DNA of 64,000 nucleotides from Labeo rohita (GCF_022985175.1 NC_066889.1:5863021-5927020), one strand, 5' to 3'; shown: positions 47,038 through 57,140, counted from the first letter of the stretch. The notes: generated from the letters alone by a model not told the origin. Numbers and translations are program-made.

Positions 47038-47518
47038 TGTCACGAATCTGCTCGGTGTCCTGTTCTCCGCTCACCACCAGATGTCACTCTCACCTCACTT
47101 ACACACTCTGACTGTTGCACTACACCCCAGACTACATTCCCCATCAGCCATTGCTCTTCTCCCGCGTCCAATCAGAGACCGTATAAAAGCCCCGGTCCTC
47201 CCACTTGCAAACCACGGATTGTTCGATTGTATTGTTGTGTTGTTAGCGTTCCCTAGTTTCCAGAGTTCTTAGTCTCCTCGTTCCCGTGTTTGACTTCTCG
47301 CCTGGACTATCGTTTACTCTCCCTGGATTATCTGTATTGCTCCCGTTCGCTCCTGTTCGACCCCACGCCTGACTCACGGACTTCTATTGTGCATCGCCCT
47401 AATTTACCTGCTTGCTGTTGTCTCGACTGTTGCCTGCTCTACTATGTATCTGTCTCGTCCAAACAATAAAAGCTTGCAAATGGATCCGCTCGCCTCTCGT
47501 CTCCTTCATATCGTTACA
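47038..47518 (+). repeat. 5' LTR
   Basis: TG...CA ends (TGTCACGAATC...CGTTACA). TATAAAA at 47182-47188 places the transcription start near 47212-47216. The poly(A) signal AATAAA is at 47464-47469. The first ATG downstream of the start is at 47444, inside U5. Confidence 0.93.
47182..47224 (+). promoter_or_regulatory. LTR core promoter and 5'-terminal self-primer sequence
   Basis: The TATA box is at 47182-47188. About 26-32 bp downstream, 47214-47224 reads ACGGATTGTTC, the exact reverse complement of the primer-binding site. In the 3' LTR the same place reads ACAGATTGTTA, two substitutions away. Confidence 0.8.
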
Positions 47519-50500
47519 GAACAATCCGTCACCACAGGATCCAGCAGCTTCACCCCCGGACAATCTTCCGATATGGACACCGACAGAACCCTATACAGAA
47601 TCAAACAAGGACAGCGTACACTCGATCAACACATCCGTGAGTTTCTAGCCATAGCCAATTATTATTCCACCCTCCCGGACTGCAGTATTATGGAGATTTA
47701 TTGCGACTGCATTAATGAGCCTCTAAGGGCCAAACTCAGACGCGAGGGTCCGCGCTCATCTCTGGCCGCCTTTTTGAACTTTGCGTTATTGTGTGTGGGC
47801 TCGCCGTGTACTGTGGGGGTCGCGAAGGGAGAACGCGACAACGCGGACACGGCAGCCCCGCATCCCGCTCGCAGATTGGTGGTAACGCCAGATCACGACG
47901 CCAAAACCAAGTTTTCCGCCTGGATCGCTCGCGAGATGGCGGCCGTGGCGGAGCGCGCCCAAGCTACGATAGCGTCAGCTGAGCCCGTTCACAAAATGGC
48001 GGCGACTGCGGTGCCCGTTTGCAAGATGGTGGCGGCGTGCGCTCACAAGATGGCGGCGACGGCGGAGCCCGTACACAAGATGGCGGTGAAAACAGAGCTT
48101 CGTCACGTCACAGCTGCCATATCAGAGCTATATAAGGTTGCAGCTGCGTTTCCTGAGTCAAGTCAAGTTTCCAAGTCAAGTCAAGTTGCAGCTGTGTTTC
48201 CTGAGTCAAGTCCAGTTTCCGAGTCCAGTCAAGTTGCAGCTGTATTTCCTGAGTCAAGTCAAGTTTCCAAGTCAAGTCAAGTTACGGCTGCTGTTCCAGT
48301 GTCAGGTCAAGTTAGAGCTATCGCTCCCATCTCAAGTCAAGGAACAGCCATCTTTCCTAAGCCAAGCACTGTCAAGATGGCTGCCACGCCAGAGCCACTG
48401 CACAAGATGGCTGCCACGCCAGAGCCACTGCGCAAGATGGCTGCCACGCCAGAGCCACTGCGCAAGATGGCTGCCACGCCAGAGCCACTGCGCAAGATGG
48501 CTGCCACGCCAGAGCCACTGCACAAGATGGCCACTGTCTCCAAGCCACTCCACAAGATGGCCGCCATTCCTGAACCTGTGGTCAGCACCCGGACGCCACC
48601 TGTGGTCATGATGGCCCACGTGCTGGACACACCCCTAATGACAGTATGGGCAGCTAAAGTGGCGCTCCTTCATGTCGCGGCGGCTACCCCTGAGTCAAGT
48701 CAAGACACAGCTGTCGTTCTCCACGAATCAAGCCTGGTCACAGCTGTTGTTCCTGAGTCAAGCCATGTTGTTCCTGAGTCAAGTCACGTTACAGCTGTTG
48801 TTCCCGAGCCAAGCCATGTTGTTCATGAGTCAGGTCCCATTACAGCGGATCTCCATGAGCCAAGCCAGGTTACCGCAGACCCTCATGAGCCAAGTCAAGC
48901 TGCTGCTGTTATTTCAGAGCCAAGTCAAGCTTCAGCCGCTGCTCCAGAGCCAAGTCAAGCTTCAGCCGCTGCTCCAGAGTCAAGTCAGGCTACGGCTGTA
49001 GCCTCCAGGTCCAGTCAAGCTTCCAGGTCCAGTCAAGCTTCCAAGTCCAGTCAAGCTTCCAAGTCCAGTCAAGCTTCCAAATCCAGTCAAGCTTCCAAGT
49101 CCAGTCAAGCTTCCAAGTCCAGCAACGTCAGGGCTGTCGTACCTGCGTCGAGCAACATCAAGGCGGTTGTTCCTGAGTTAAACCGATTTAAAGCTGCGGC
49201 CGCTCCTGATTCAAGTAATGTCAAAACTGCTGCTCCTGAGCTGAGTACGGTCAAGACTGAGGTTCTTGTGTCAAGCAAGGTCAGAACGGATCTACACGAG
49301 CCAAGTCAAGTCACAGTAGATCTCCATGAGCCTAGTCAGGTCACAGTTGATTTTCACAAGCCAAGTCAGGCCTCAGCCAGTCACCACGAACCAGGTCAAG
49401 TCACCGTTGATCCTCATAGGCCAAGTCAAATCGCCGCTGATCTCCAAGAGTCAAGTCAGTTCACTACTGTGCTTCACGAATCAAGTCAAGTCACGGCCAA
49501 TCTCCACAAACTAAGTCAAACCACAGCTGATCTTCATGAGCCAAAGGAAGTTATTACTGCTGTTCCAGAGCCAAGTCACGTCTCGTCTGACCTTCCAGAA
49601 CCCCGACACGTCTCGTCTATCTGTCCAGAGCCTCACCATGTCCCGCCTGACGGCCCAGAGTCAAGTCACGTCTCGTCTGAGCGCCCAGAGTCAAGTCGCG
49701 TTTCGTTTGACCGCCCAGAGCTTTGTCACATCATGTCTGCCAGTGTGATGGCAACCGCCATCCTCAGCATCTGGGCCGCAAGCTACGCTCCAGAGATCTT
49801 GACGACGACTCCAGAAGTCCTGCCCGTCATCAAGTCTGTGCCAGAGGTCTCGTCTGACCTCCCTGAGCCTTGTCACGTCATGTCTGCTAGCGTGCTGGCG
49901 ATCGCCATTCTCAGTGTGTGGGCTGCACACTCGGCTCCAGAGGTCACATCTGTTCGCCAGCCAACTCCTGCGCTCCCGTCTGATCTCAAGCCTGCTCCAG
50001 AGCTCCCGTCTGATCTCAAGCCTGCTCCAAAGCTCCCGTCTGATCTCAAGCCTGCTCCAGAGCTCCCGTCTGATCTCAAGTATGCTCCGGAGGTCCCGCC
50101 TGACCACGAGACAGACCCAGAGGCCTCACCAGTCGGAGAAGCCACGCCAATGCCTCCTGAGGTGTCAGCTTCGGCTGTAGATCCTCCTAGGGAAGCGGCG
50201 TTCTGCCTCAAACTCTCTGCTTCTCCCCTTATTCTGTCTGCCTCCTCTGTCTCTACTGTTCCTAGGTCCCAGGCCATAACGCAGTTTCCTGCTCCAGAGG
50301 TCCCGTTTGGTCTCAAATCTGCTCCAGAGGTCCCGTCTGGTCTCAAGTCTGCACCAGAGGCCTTCCCCATCGGAGAAGCTGCGCCAATGCCTCCAGAGGT
50401 GTCGGCGCCTGCCGTAGAACCTTTTATGGAGGGGGCGTTAACCGCTAAACTCTCTGCTTCTCCCTTTCTTCTGTCTGCATCCTCTGTCACTGTTCTCCCC

Positions 50501-51361
50501 AGGTCCCAGTCCATGATGCAGCCTCCTGTTCCGCCCCGGAGGGCTGCTGCGCCTTCTCCCCCTATTCTGTCTGCCTCCTCTGTCCCTGCTTTCCCCAGGT
50601 CCCAGACCGTGACGCAGATTCCTGTTTCGCCCTGGAGGGCTGCTCCGCCTCCTGCTCTGCCTCCGGCTCCGCCCTGGAGGACCGCCCCGCCTCCTGTTCT
50701 GCCTCGGAGGGCTCTGGCGTCGCCTGCCCCGCCTCCGGTTCCGCCCTGGAGGGCTCTGGCGTTGCCTGCTCCGCCTCTGGCTCCGCCCTGGAGGGCTCCT
50801 GCGCTTCCTGCTCTGCCTCCGGCTCCGCCCTGGAGGGCTCCTGTGCCTCCTGCTCTGCCTCCGGCTCCGCCCTGGAGGGCTCCTGCGCCTCCTGCGCCTC
50901 CTGCTCCGCCCTGGAAGGCTCCTGCTCCACCTCCACCCTGGAGGGCTCTTGCTCCGCCTCCGGCCCCACCCTGGAGGGTACTTGCTCTGTCGGTCCTGCC
51001 TCAATCTCTGGGCTTCCCACATGGACCTGGTCCTCCAGCCCTCGCCCTGACTCGCTCCCACCCCACCGCTCCCCTGGACTGTTATTCTGTTGGAGCGTCT
51101 GGAAGCCGCTCCTTGGGGGGGGGCTATGTCATGAATCTGCTCGGTGTCCTGTTCTTCGCTCACCACCAGATGTCACTCTCACCTCACTTACACACTCTGA
51201 CTGTTGCACTACACCCCAGACTACATTCCCCATCAGCCATTGCTCTTCTCCCGCGTCCAATCAGAGACCGTATAAAAGCCCCGGTCCTCCCACTTGCAAA
51301 CCACAGATTGTTAGATTGTATTGTTGTGTTGTTAGCGTTCCCTAGTTTCCAGAGTTCCTAG
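47444..51361 (+). CDS. Gag-like / Ala-Pro-Ser-rich repeat protein of the LTR element (about 1,305 aa)
   Basis: One frame without stop. The first ATG of the predicted transcript is 47444 (A at -3), followed in frame by ATGs at 47480 and 47573 (G at -3 and +4). From the third ATG: MDTDRTLYRIKQGQRTLDQH, then HIREFLAIANYYSTLPDC and SLAAFLNFALL plus GSPCTVGVA. This resembles the C-terminal part of the Gag domain of fish Ty3-like elements. After about 47830 the protein is low-complexity: KMAA[T]PEP units, ESSQV/EPSQVTVDLH units, SSQASK units, DLKPAPELPS units, and a Pro/Trp/Arg-rich end (PPAPPWRA units, 50640-50985). No zinc knuckle, DTG/DSG protease or YxDD motif was seen. The stop is TAG within the 3' LTR (51359-51361). 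Whether it is translated whole is unknown. Confidence 0.7.
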   Translation: MYLSRPNNKSLQMDPLASRLLHIVTEQSVTTGSSSFTPGQSSDMDTDRTLYRIKQGQRTLDQHIREFLAIANYYSTLPDCSIMEIYCDCINEPLRAKLRREGPRSSLAAFLNFALLCVGSPCTVGVAKGERDNADTAAPHPARRLVVTPDHDAKTKFSAWIAREMAAVAERAQATIASAEPVHKMAATAVPVCKMVAACAHKMAATAEPVHKMAVKTELRHVTAAISELYKVAAAFPESSQVSKSSQVAAVFPESSPVSESSQVAAVFPESSQVSKSSQVTAAVPVSGQVRAIAPISSQGTAIFPKPSTVKMAATPEPLHKMAATPEPLRKMAATPEPLRKMAATPEPLRKMAATPEPLHKMATVSKPLHKMAAIPEPVVSTRTPPVVMMAHVLDTPLMTVWAAKVALLHVAAATPESSQDTAVVLHESSLVTAVVPESSHVVPESSHVTAVVPEPSHVVHESGPITADLHEPSQVTADPHEPSQAAAVISEPSQASAAAPEPSQASAAAPESSQATAVASRSSQASRSSQASKSSQASKSSQASKSSQASKSSQASKSSNVRAVVPASSNIKAVVPELNRFKAAAAPDSSNVKTAAPELSTVKTEVLVSSKVRTDLHEPSQVTVDLHEPSQVTVDFHKPSQASASHHEPGQVTVDPHRPSQIAADLQESSQFTTVLHESSQVTANLHKLSQTTADLHEPKEVITAVPEPSHVSSDLPEPRHVSSICPEPHHVPPDGPESSHVSSERPESSRVSFDRPELCHIMSASVMATAILSIWAASYAPEILTTTPEVLPVIKSVPEVSSDLPEPCHVMSASVLAIAILSVWAAHSAPEVTSVRQPTPALPSDLKPAPELPSDLKPAPKLPSDLKPAPELPSDLKYAPEVPPDHETDPEASPVGEATPMPPEVSASAVDPPREAAFCLKLSASPLILSASSVSTVPRSQAITQFPAPEVPFGLKSAPEVPSGLKSAPEAFPIGEAAPMPPEVSAPAVEPFMEGALTAKLSASPFLLSASSVTVLPRSQSMMQPPVPPRRAAAPSPPILSASSVPAFPRSQTVTQIPVSPWRAAPPPALPPAPPWRTAPPPVLPRRALASPAPPPVPPWRALALPAPPLAPPWRAPALPALPPAPPWRAPVPPALPPAPPWRAPAPPAPPAPPWKAPAPPPPWRALAPPPAPPWRVLALSVLPQSLGFPHGPGPPALALTRSHPTAPLDCYSVGASGSRSLGGGYVMNLLGVLFFAHHQMSLSPHLHTLTVALHPRLHSPSAIALLPRPIRDRIKAPVLPLANHRLLDCIVVLLAFPSFQSS
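47519..47529 (+). other. Primer-binding site for self-priming
   Basis: GAACAATCCGT begins at the first base after the 5' LTR and pairs perfectly over 11 nt with 47214-47224. In Tf1 the 5' end of the element's own mRNA is known to fold back and prime minus-strand synthesis. The layout here is the same. I did not search it against tRNA 3' ends. Confidence 0.8.
48374..48580 (+). repeat. 30-bp tandem array encoding KMAATPEPL[R/H]
   Basis: Five near-identical 30-bp units from 48374 (AAGATGGCTGCCACGCCAGA...) are followed by two diverged units beginning AAGATGGCC at 48524 and 48554. The period of ten codons keeps the frame. Unit identity is very high, suggesting recent expansion. Confidence 0.9.
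49009..49125 (+). repeat. 18-bp tandem array encoding SSQASK
   Basis: Six or seven units of TCCAGTCAAGCTTCCAAG with single-base variants (AGG/AAA for AAG). It lies within a wider field of diverged ESSQV/EPSQA units from about 48150 to 49720. Confidence 0.9.
49965..50100 (+). repeat. 30-bp tandem array encoding LKPAPELPSD
   Basis: About four units of CTCAAGCCTGCTCCAGAGCT plus CCCGTCTGAT, with a diverged relative again at 50300-50350. It keeps the frame of the long ORF. Confidence 0.85.
50640..50985 (+). repeat. Proline-rich repeat block (PPAPPWRA)
   Basis: Units of GCTCCGCCCTGGAGGGCTCC spaced 27-54 bp apart. They encode alternating PP/AP and WRA. GC-rich. The antisense strand is also open here, a by-product of composition rather than a second gene. 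Confidence 0.85.
51115..51123 (+). other. Polypurine tract
   Basis: Nine consecutive G residues three bases before the 3' LTR. This is the position expected for the plus-strand primer in LTR elements. Confidence 0.8.
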
Positions 51362-51606
51362 TCTCCTCGTTCCCGTGTTTGACTTCTCGCCTGGACTATC
51401 GTTTACTCTCCCTGGATTATCTGTATTGCTCCCATTCGCTCCTGTTCGACCCCACGCCTGACTCACGGACTTCTATTGTGCATCGCCCTAATTTACCTGC
51501 TTGCTGTTGTCTCGACTCTGCCTGCTCTACTATGTATCTGTCTCGTCCAAACAATAAAAGCTTGCAAATGGATCCGCTCGCCTCTCGTCTCCTTCATATC
51601 GTTACA
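51127..51606 (+). repeat. 3' LTR
   Basis: 480 bp, TGTCATGAATC...CGTTACA. It differs from the 5' LTR at about seven positions plus a 1-base gap near 51518; several changes are CpG-type. The long ORF terminates in it. Confidence 0.93.
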
Positions 51607-52225
51607 ACCATGTTATTTAAATGACTACAACACCCTACAAAGACCATATTGAGTGATAATAATTTAAATATTTTTTCCCGGAAATGGGCAGACTAGAATA
51701 GATAGCAACACGGAAGCATACAATAAATGATAAAAACTGCAAAACAAAAATTAATAATTAATTCAAAGTTTATTTTAGCCTACTCATAAATGTTCTTGGA
51801 TTAATTATTAATTTTTATTCAGTGATTGTTCACTGCTATTTATTCTATAGTTTGCCCACTTCCTGGGGGAAACAAAATAAAATAAAATAATATATCTATG
51901 ATATAATAAAAAATATATATTTTATAATATAATTCAATTTATAATTTATAATTCAAATTATAAATAAATAAATAATTCAGTGACATAATATGTTTTAGCC
52001 ATATCAAAAGGTCATTAGCATTGGTAAATTTTACCCGCTGGCGGTTTTAGGTAATGACCCGTAGCATTTAAAGTTGTATTTTAAAGTATATTTTTTAACA
52101 ACAGGGGATTGTAAATAACAAAATTTTAATAAAAGTCAAGTCAAAATTTAAGTAAAAGTCAATGAATAAGAGACTTGGATATTTTACTGAAAAACTGTTT
52201 TGTACATCTGAAAAACAGCCATATT

Positions 52226-52520
52226 TTACCCAGTGTTAAATTTTAATTTAAACATATGCTTTGTACCAAAGACCACGGCATGAGATTTATCTTTGTTAGG
52301 TAGTAAATTATTAAAAAAGCAGCCAATCTTGCAAAGCATTAAACCTGATGGGAACATATTTTGAATTTGAGTTAAGTGGGAATTAAAATTATAAATTATA
52401 GTATCATCTGCATAAAGATGAACAGAAGAGTGCAAAGGGAAGATCATTTGTAAAAATAGAAAAAAGCAGAAGACCCAATATTGAGCCCTGTGGTACACCT
52501 CTTTCTTAAATAAATCAGAT
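52226..52520 (-). pseudogene. Non-LTR retrotransposon reverse transcriptase remnant
   Basis: The minus strand reads GVPQGSILG, then a frameshift, then SSVHLYADDTIIYNF and later NLLPNKDKSHAVVFGT. GVPQGS and YADD are RT motifs of LINE-type elements, and NxxKSxxxxFGT is the typical downstream block. The family was not determined; the copy is truncated. Confidence 0.8.
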
Positions 52521-53889
52521 TGTTTCTCTGGGATAATCACACATTGTTTTATTTTATGCAAATAAAAATTAAACCATAATAAAGACTATTGGGAAAAAAC
52601 AGCTGCACACAATTTATCTAATAATAAGTCATGATCAGCTAGACCTTCTTAAGATCGAATTTACTTAATTAGTCAGCTTTGGAAGAGCAGTAGTTGTCGA
52701 ATAATTAGGCCTAAATATTATTCAGATTGAAATAGCGATAAAATATAATTTCCAAGACACTTTGATAACTGCAATTATAGATTAATTTTTCAAATACTAG
52801 GTGTTTTAAAATATAACTGACAGTGATGAAATACTTGCATTCTTTTTAAAACTACATAAACTGTAAAATGTTAATGTAGGTGTCAACTATAATGCACACC
52901 TTTTACATTTTTCATCATTAGCATAAACTGTAAATCATATGTTAAAAGTAAAGTTTTTCACTACCCAATAGGTTTAAAAGCAACATTTTTAAAATCACAT
53001 TTTTAACATATGATTTACATCTGATATATGAGTTGGTTTTGTGACTGTAAGTGATTCTCCTCAAATGCTATTGAGCTAAATTATGGAAAATCTTGCTTTT
53101 GAGCCCATTCAGTAGTGAAAAATAGCATTTTTAACATATGATTTACAGTTTATTTTCAAATAATTTTGAACTTATTTTCAAAAATAAGTGGAGTGTTCCT
53201 TTAAAAAAATAATTTGGTATTCCTCTTGTACCACTGTCTTCTTTTATGCTAAGAAATAAGTCACCTGGCAGTTCTCTCCAAGTGGTTTCATTGTTGACAG
53301 CATTAAGTCTGAGTATGATTCAGTAGGCTATAAAACACTCTTAACTATCAGGAAATTACTTGTTTTTAAAAGTTTTGGTGCTATATACTTACCTGTTGAT
53401 AAAAATAGCTTTACTACATTTTTTGTTGTTGTTGTTTTAACTTTTGTACTCATTTTTGCAAAACATTTTATTACTTTGATAAGAAAATTTTATTTTGCTA
53501 AATAATTTTGACATTCTTCTTTGGTAACTGATCAAGCAGGCTTGTTGGAACATTAAATCTCTAAAGAACTTTAAATGTTTTCTTTAAATCGTTGCCTTAG
53601 AATTATAAGGTTCTATCTGACATATTCTTTTTCAGTGACAACTTATTTACATTATGTGATATTTCTTTTGTAAGCTGTGTACATTTTGGGCCTTTTTTTT
53701 TAGAAAACAAAAAAAGTTCTATCTATAGAAGTCTATGGAACGCAAAAAACTTTGAAGCTCAATATCTCAAAAGTGCTCAGAATGCTTTATTCTACTCTTT
53801 TCCCTTTCTAGCTGTACTTATCCGAACAATGCCTGTTATATGGTATTATGAGCACTTCTGAAGTCGTTTTGCCTCTTTAGGACAAATCG

Positions 53890-53970
53890 CTTGATGTATT
53901 CCCCACCTGTAAGTCGCTTTGGATAAAAGCATCTGCTAAATGAATAAATGTAAATGTAAATGTAAATGTA
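53890..53970 (+). repeat. Retroposon tail with (ATGTAA)n end
   Basis: Contains TGTAAGTCGCTTTGGATAAA and AGCATCTGCTAAATGAATAA, followed by repeated ATGTAAATGTAA. This text is a very frequent 3' end of fish retroposons. The body upstream (from about 53690) is diverged. Confidence 0.65.
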
Positions 53971-55899
53971 ATGAAATGTTTTATTTAAGTGTTGCTTTTT
54001 TGCAGACCAGATCCTAGAAAAGATAGACCGACAGACAGGCTTATAAATAAAGTAGGATTAATGTTATTCCTATTAACCAGTCATTATTATTTGATTTTAG
54101 TGGCTATAAACTGAAAAAACCTTATATAAACCTTGTCTTTATTATTATGACTTAAAGTAGATTAAAACAATTGAATTGTTCATTTTTATTATTGCGATTA
54201 AGTAGCTTAGTAGATATTTTAGTAAATAATTAGTAATTTCTACTGCAGTAAAGTGGTATCGCAGATAACTCATATCAATTTTGATTCTTGGTATTTCCTG
54301 TAAGGCCATAACTTGATGTCCTGCCAAACGTTATTAATCATAAATAGCACAAACTGCAGTGTCTAAATTAGATGACAATGTATAATGAATGGACTTTGTC
54401 TTTTATTGAGGTCAAAATCCAAAAGTAGGTCATTGAAAAAGAGATAAAAGTTCAAATTCAGAAACAAGGTAGTTCAGCATTTAAAGTATTATCTTGACTT
54501 AACCCATACAGCCATTTCCAAATGAAAGTCCAACTGACTGAAATTGATATGTCATGTAATATCAGTAATCGGAATACCTCAGATGACCTTTCTTTGACTG
54601 CGGCAGACCTACAGTCTTTGGTTGGTTTGGTTAGTTTTTTAGGTTAGGGAGGGTGCATGCACTTAGAAACAATAGTTCACGACCTTGAGATTATTTCCAA
54701 TCAACTGTGACAGAATGATTTGGTGTCTGTTAGACAGCCATAAAGATGACTACAGAGTCTTGCGGCAGCCAAGATCCAGCATCAAAGCTCAATGTACTAA
54801 AGAAGATCATTTATAATCATGCTGAACATCTCCATAAAGCTACTGTTATTATGGCATTGTAAAGAGAGAGTATCTAAATACTTTCCGTGTCTAGACTAGG
54901 AAACCCTTAGACAAGGATGAAGAACCTGACAGTAACATCTGTGGAAATTACATGCATCATCATATAGGCTGTGAAAGTATTATTAATTATTTGGGCACTG
55001 TTAAGGGTTTCTTTGAAAGCTGTCCTCACATACCATAGTACATGCACTCCAAAGGTTAAGTGAGATTACGTAACATGCATGGGGCTTTATCTCTAAGGAA
55101 CAGACTCTACAGATGGTAAAAAAAAAGTACAAAGCTTTGACGAAATATATATGTTAAACCTTTAGCACATATTAAGCCGTTACAGCCATAATAGATGAAA
55201 GAGGCTTTTCATTGCACTGCTCAATGGGCTTTAAAGATGAACAACTCCTATTAATTTAATTTTCAAAGTACGTCCTTAATAATTACAAATAGAGAGTTCA
55301 AAGTCTTTAAAGGTTACTAATTAATGCTGATAAAACTGTAAGGTCTCAGTCTGAACCGAATTGAAGATTATCAGGTGTATCACATGCTTGGCTGATAATT
55401 TCCTTACTAATCTGAATTTATTACAGTAATCATGCTCAGCACATCATTCTTATGAATGAATCTGGGTTTTATGAAAATTTTGTATGAAACATTCTTTAAC
55501 CCTCTTTGTGGAAAAGTAAGATCAATTCATATGCTCTTGCAAAAGGCTGTATAAAACTATAACTCTTTAAAGTGAAATTACAGAACTGTAAAAGGCAAAA
55601 TGTAAAGGCACAAAAAAAGAGGATAAAACAAGAAAATAATAAAAGGCAACACTAAGGTGTAACACTAACCATAGAAAAATACTTGTTGTATGTCTTCTAT
55701 GCATGTTTTGTATTCTCAACTTATCCCTCCTATTCTAACTACAATACTGCTGTATTACACTGTTATATTTTGTTACATCTCAATAAACACATTGTTATAC
55801 AGAAAAATACAATATGTTTAAATTGACTGATTTCTCACTATTCGAAACACCCGGTCATCTGTTCCATACATTAACGTATTGTCATTTATTAACAGAAAT

Positions 55900-56265
55900 A
55901 TGTAAACGTCTGTTCAAAGGTTTGTGGTAGTAAGGTTTTTGAAAGAAGTCTCTCATGTTCACCAAGTACATTTATATGATCAAAAACACGTATTTCATGA
56001 TCCTTCAGAAATCAGTCTAACATGTTAGTGTTCAAGAAAAATGTGTTATTATACATGTTTAAAACAGTTGGCTGCTTAATATTTTCCTGAAACATTTTTG
56101 CACATTTTATTTTCCAAAAGTCATTAATAAATATGAAGCTCAAAAAAGCAGCATTTATTTAAAATAAAAATATTTACTGTCACTCTATCAAAAGCATCCC
56201 TGCTAAATTAAAGTGTTCATTTAAAACCCATGCTGACCCCAAACTTTTAAACTGTAGATTGTGCG
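55900..56265. repeat. Fish MITE copy
   Basis: The left end GTCTGTTCAAAGGTTTGTGG and the right end CCCATGCTGACCCCAAACTT are inverted relatives. The interior holds ATGATCCTTCAGAAATCAGT, GGCTGCTTAATATTTTCCTG and TATTTACTGTCACT. Same family as 4104-5215, 28141-28440 and 44925-45170. Confidence 0.75.
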
Positions 56266-57140
56266 TTAAACAAGATAACAGTGCAGTGTTTATGCATGTC
56301 TGAACATTTTCTTCTGAATTCAGAGAAAGTTTTCACAAGAAATAAAAATCAGCTGTCTCCTACCTGGAATTATTTGCGTTTGTTTTTTTGACAGTCAGTC
56401 TACATCCTATTTTATAACTGTAAATAATAACGGCAAGGTTTGGGAATCCAGCAGGAAATGCTGGAGAAAATTCTTTTTGATTCCATAGAAATGGAAAATC
56501 TCTCAATTTCTTTGGAATTAAATTCATTAAATAGGTGAGGCCGTCGGTCCATTCTCCGCGGGGTACCAGTTGCACCGCCCTAAGGACGGCCCTGGGCAAC
56601 CCTTTCCAATAATGTTCAGTGCTCTAACATTCACTTTTAAACCATCTTAAAATGTACATTTTTAATGTTTGTATAAATCAAACATATGAATTTTTATAGT
56701 ATATAAAAGCTTATTTATAAATAAAAAAGTAACTTAGAATAACAAATGCTGTTAAAAATATATATAAATGATACTTAATGCATTAACTAGTGTTAACAAA
56801 TTAACTGTTACTGTTAAATCTTTTTGGAACTTCATTTTTACTCTTAAAAAGAAACCCGGAAAAAAAAAACGCATTATCCAAACAACTCACAGGGGAGTGA
56901 CTTTACAGCCCAGCACAATGATAATTATATTTCCACATGCTCCTGTACTTTTGTGTGTTATTTTCCCAGAAGGGAACTGTAAGAAACATTCTTTACATAT
57001 CTCTGGTGTAAAATAGACACTTATCGGGTTGACACCTGCTCTTCCATGATGACACTGGCAGTGTGAAAAGTTCAGATATGCTTTTAATAAATCCATTAGT
57101 CAGTGGTTCAACAATGCAATGAATTGTAGCTTTAGAAACA

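Larger units (their letters stand above)
47038..51606 (+). mobile_element. Self-priming, pol-less LTR retrotransposon (4,569 bp)
   Basis: It has direct LTRs 47038-47518 and 51127-51606. The target duplication ACCAT is at 47033-47037 and 51607-51611. The primer-binding site lies directly after the 5' LTR and is complementary to the predicted transcript start. A nine-G tract is at 51115-51123. A single long ORF crosses the interior. A Gag-like segment is present, but no protease, reverse transcriptase, RNase H or integrase motif was found in the internal region. By priming mode it belongs with the Tf1/sushi-type Ty3-like elements. By content it is nonautonomous. The LTRs differ by about seven substitutions and one 1-base indel, so the insertion is fairly recent. 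Confidence 0.92.
45601..57140. other. vtn-slc13a2 divergent intergenic region
   Basis: About 11.7 kb between two genes transcribed away from each other. It contains a TTAAAGGGGTCAT-type repeat split by an LTR element, a reverse-transcriptase remnant at 52226-52520, a retroposon tail at 53890-53970 and a MITE at 55900-56265. The stretches 45720-46240 and 53970-55890 show no gene, RNA or clear repeat by eye. Confidence 0.6.

Noticed and set aside
47081..47272. Short frame within the 5' LTR
   Set aside because: It is the LTR counterpart of the tail of the long ORF and lies upstream of the predicted transcription start, so it is not a separate gene.
49873..51166. Antisense frames of 213 and 242 codons over the LTR element
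   Set aside because: They arise from GC-rich in-frame tandem repeats; they overlap each other, lack any known domain, and run opposite to the LTR promoter.
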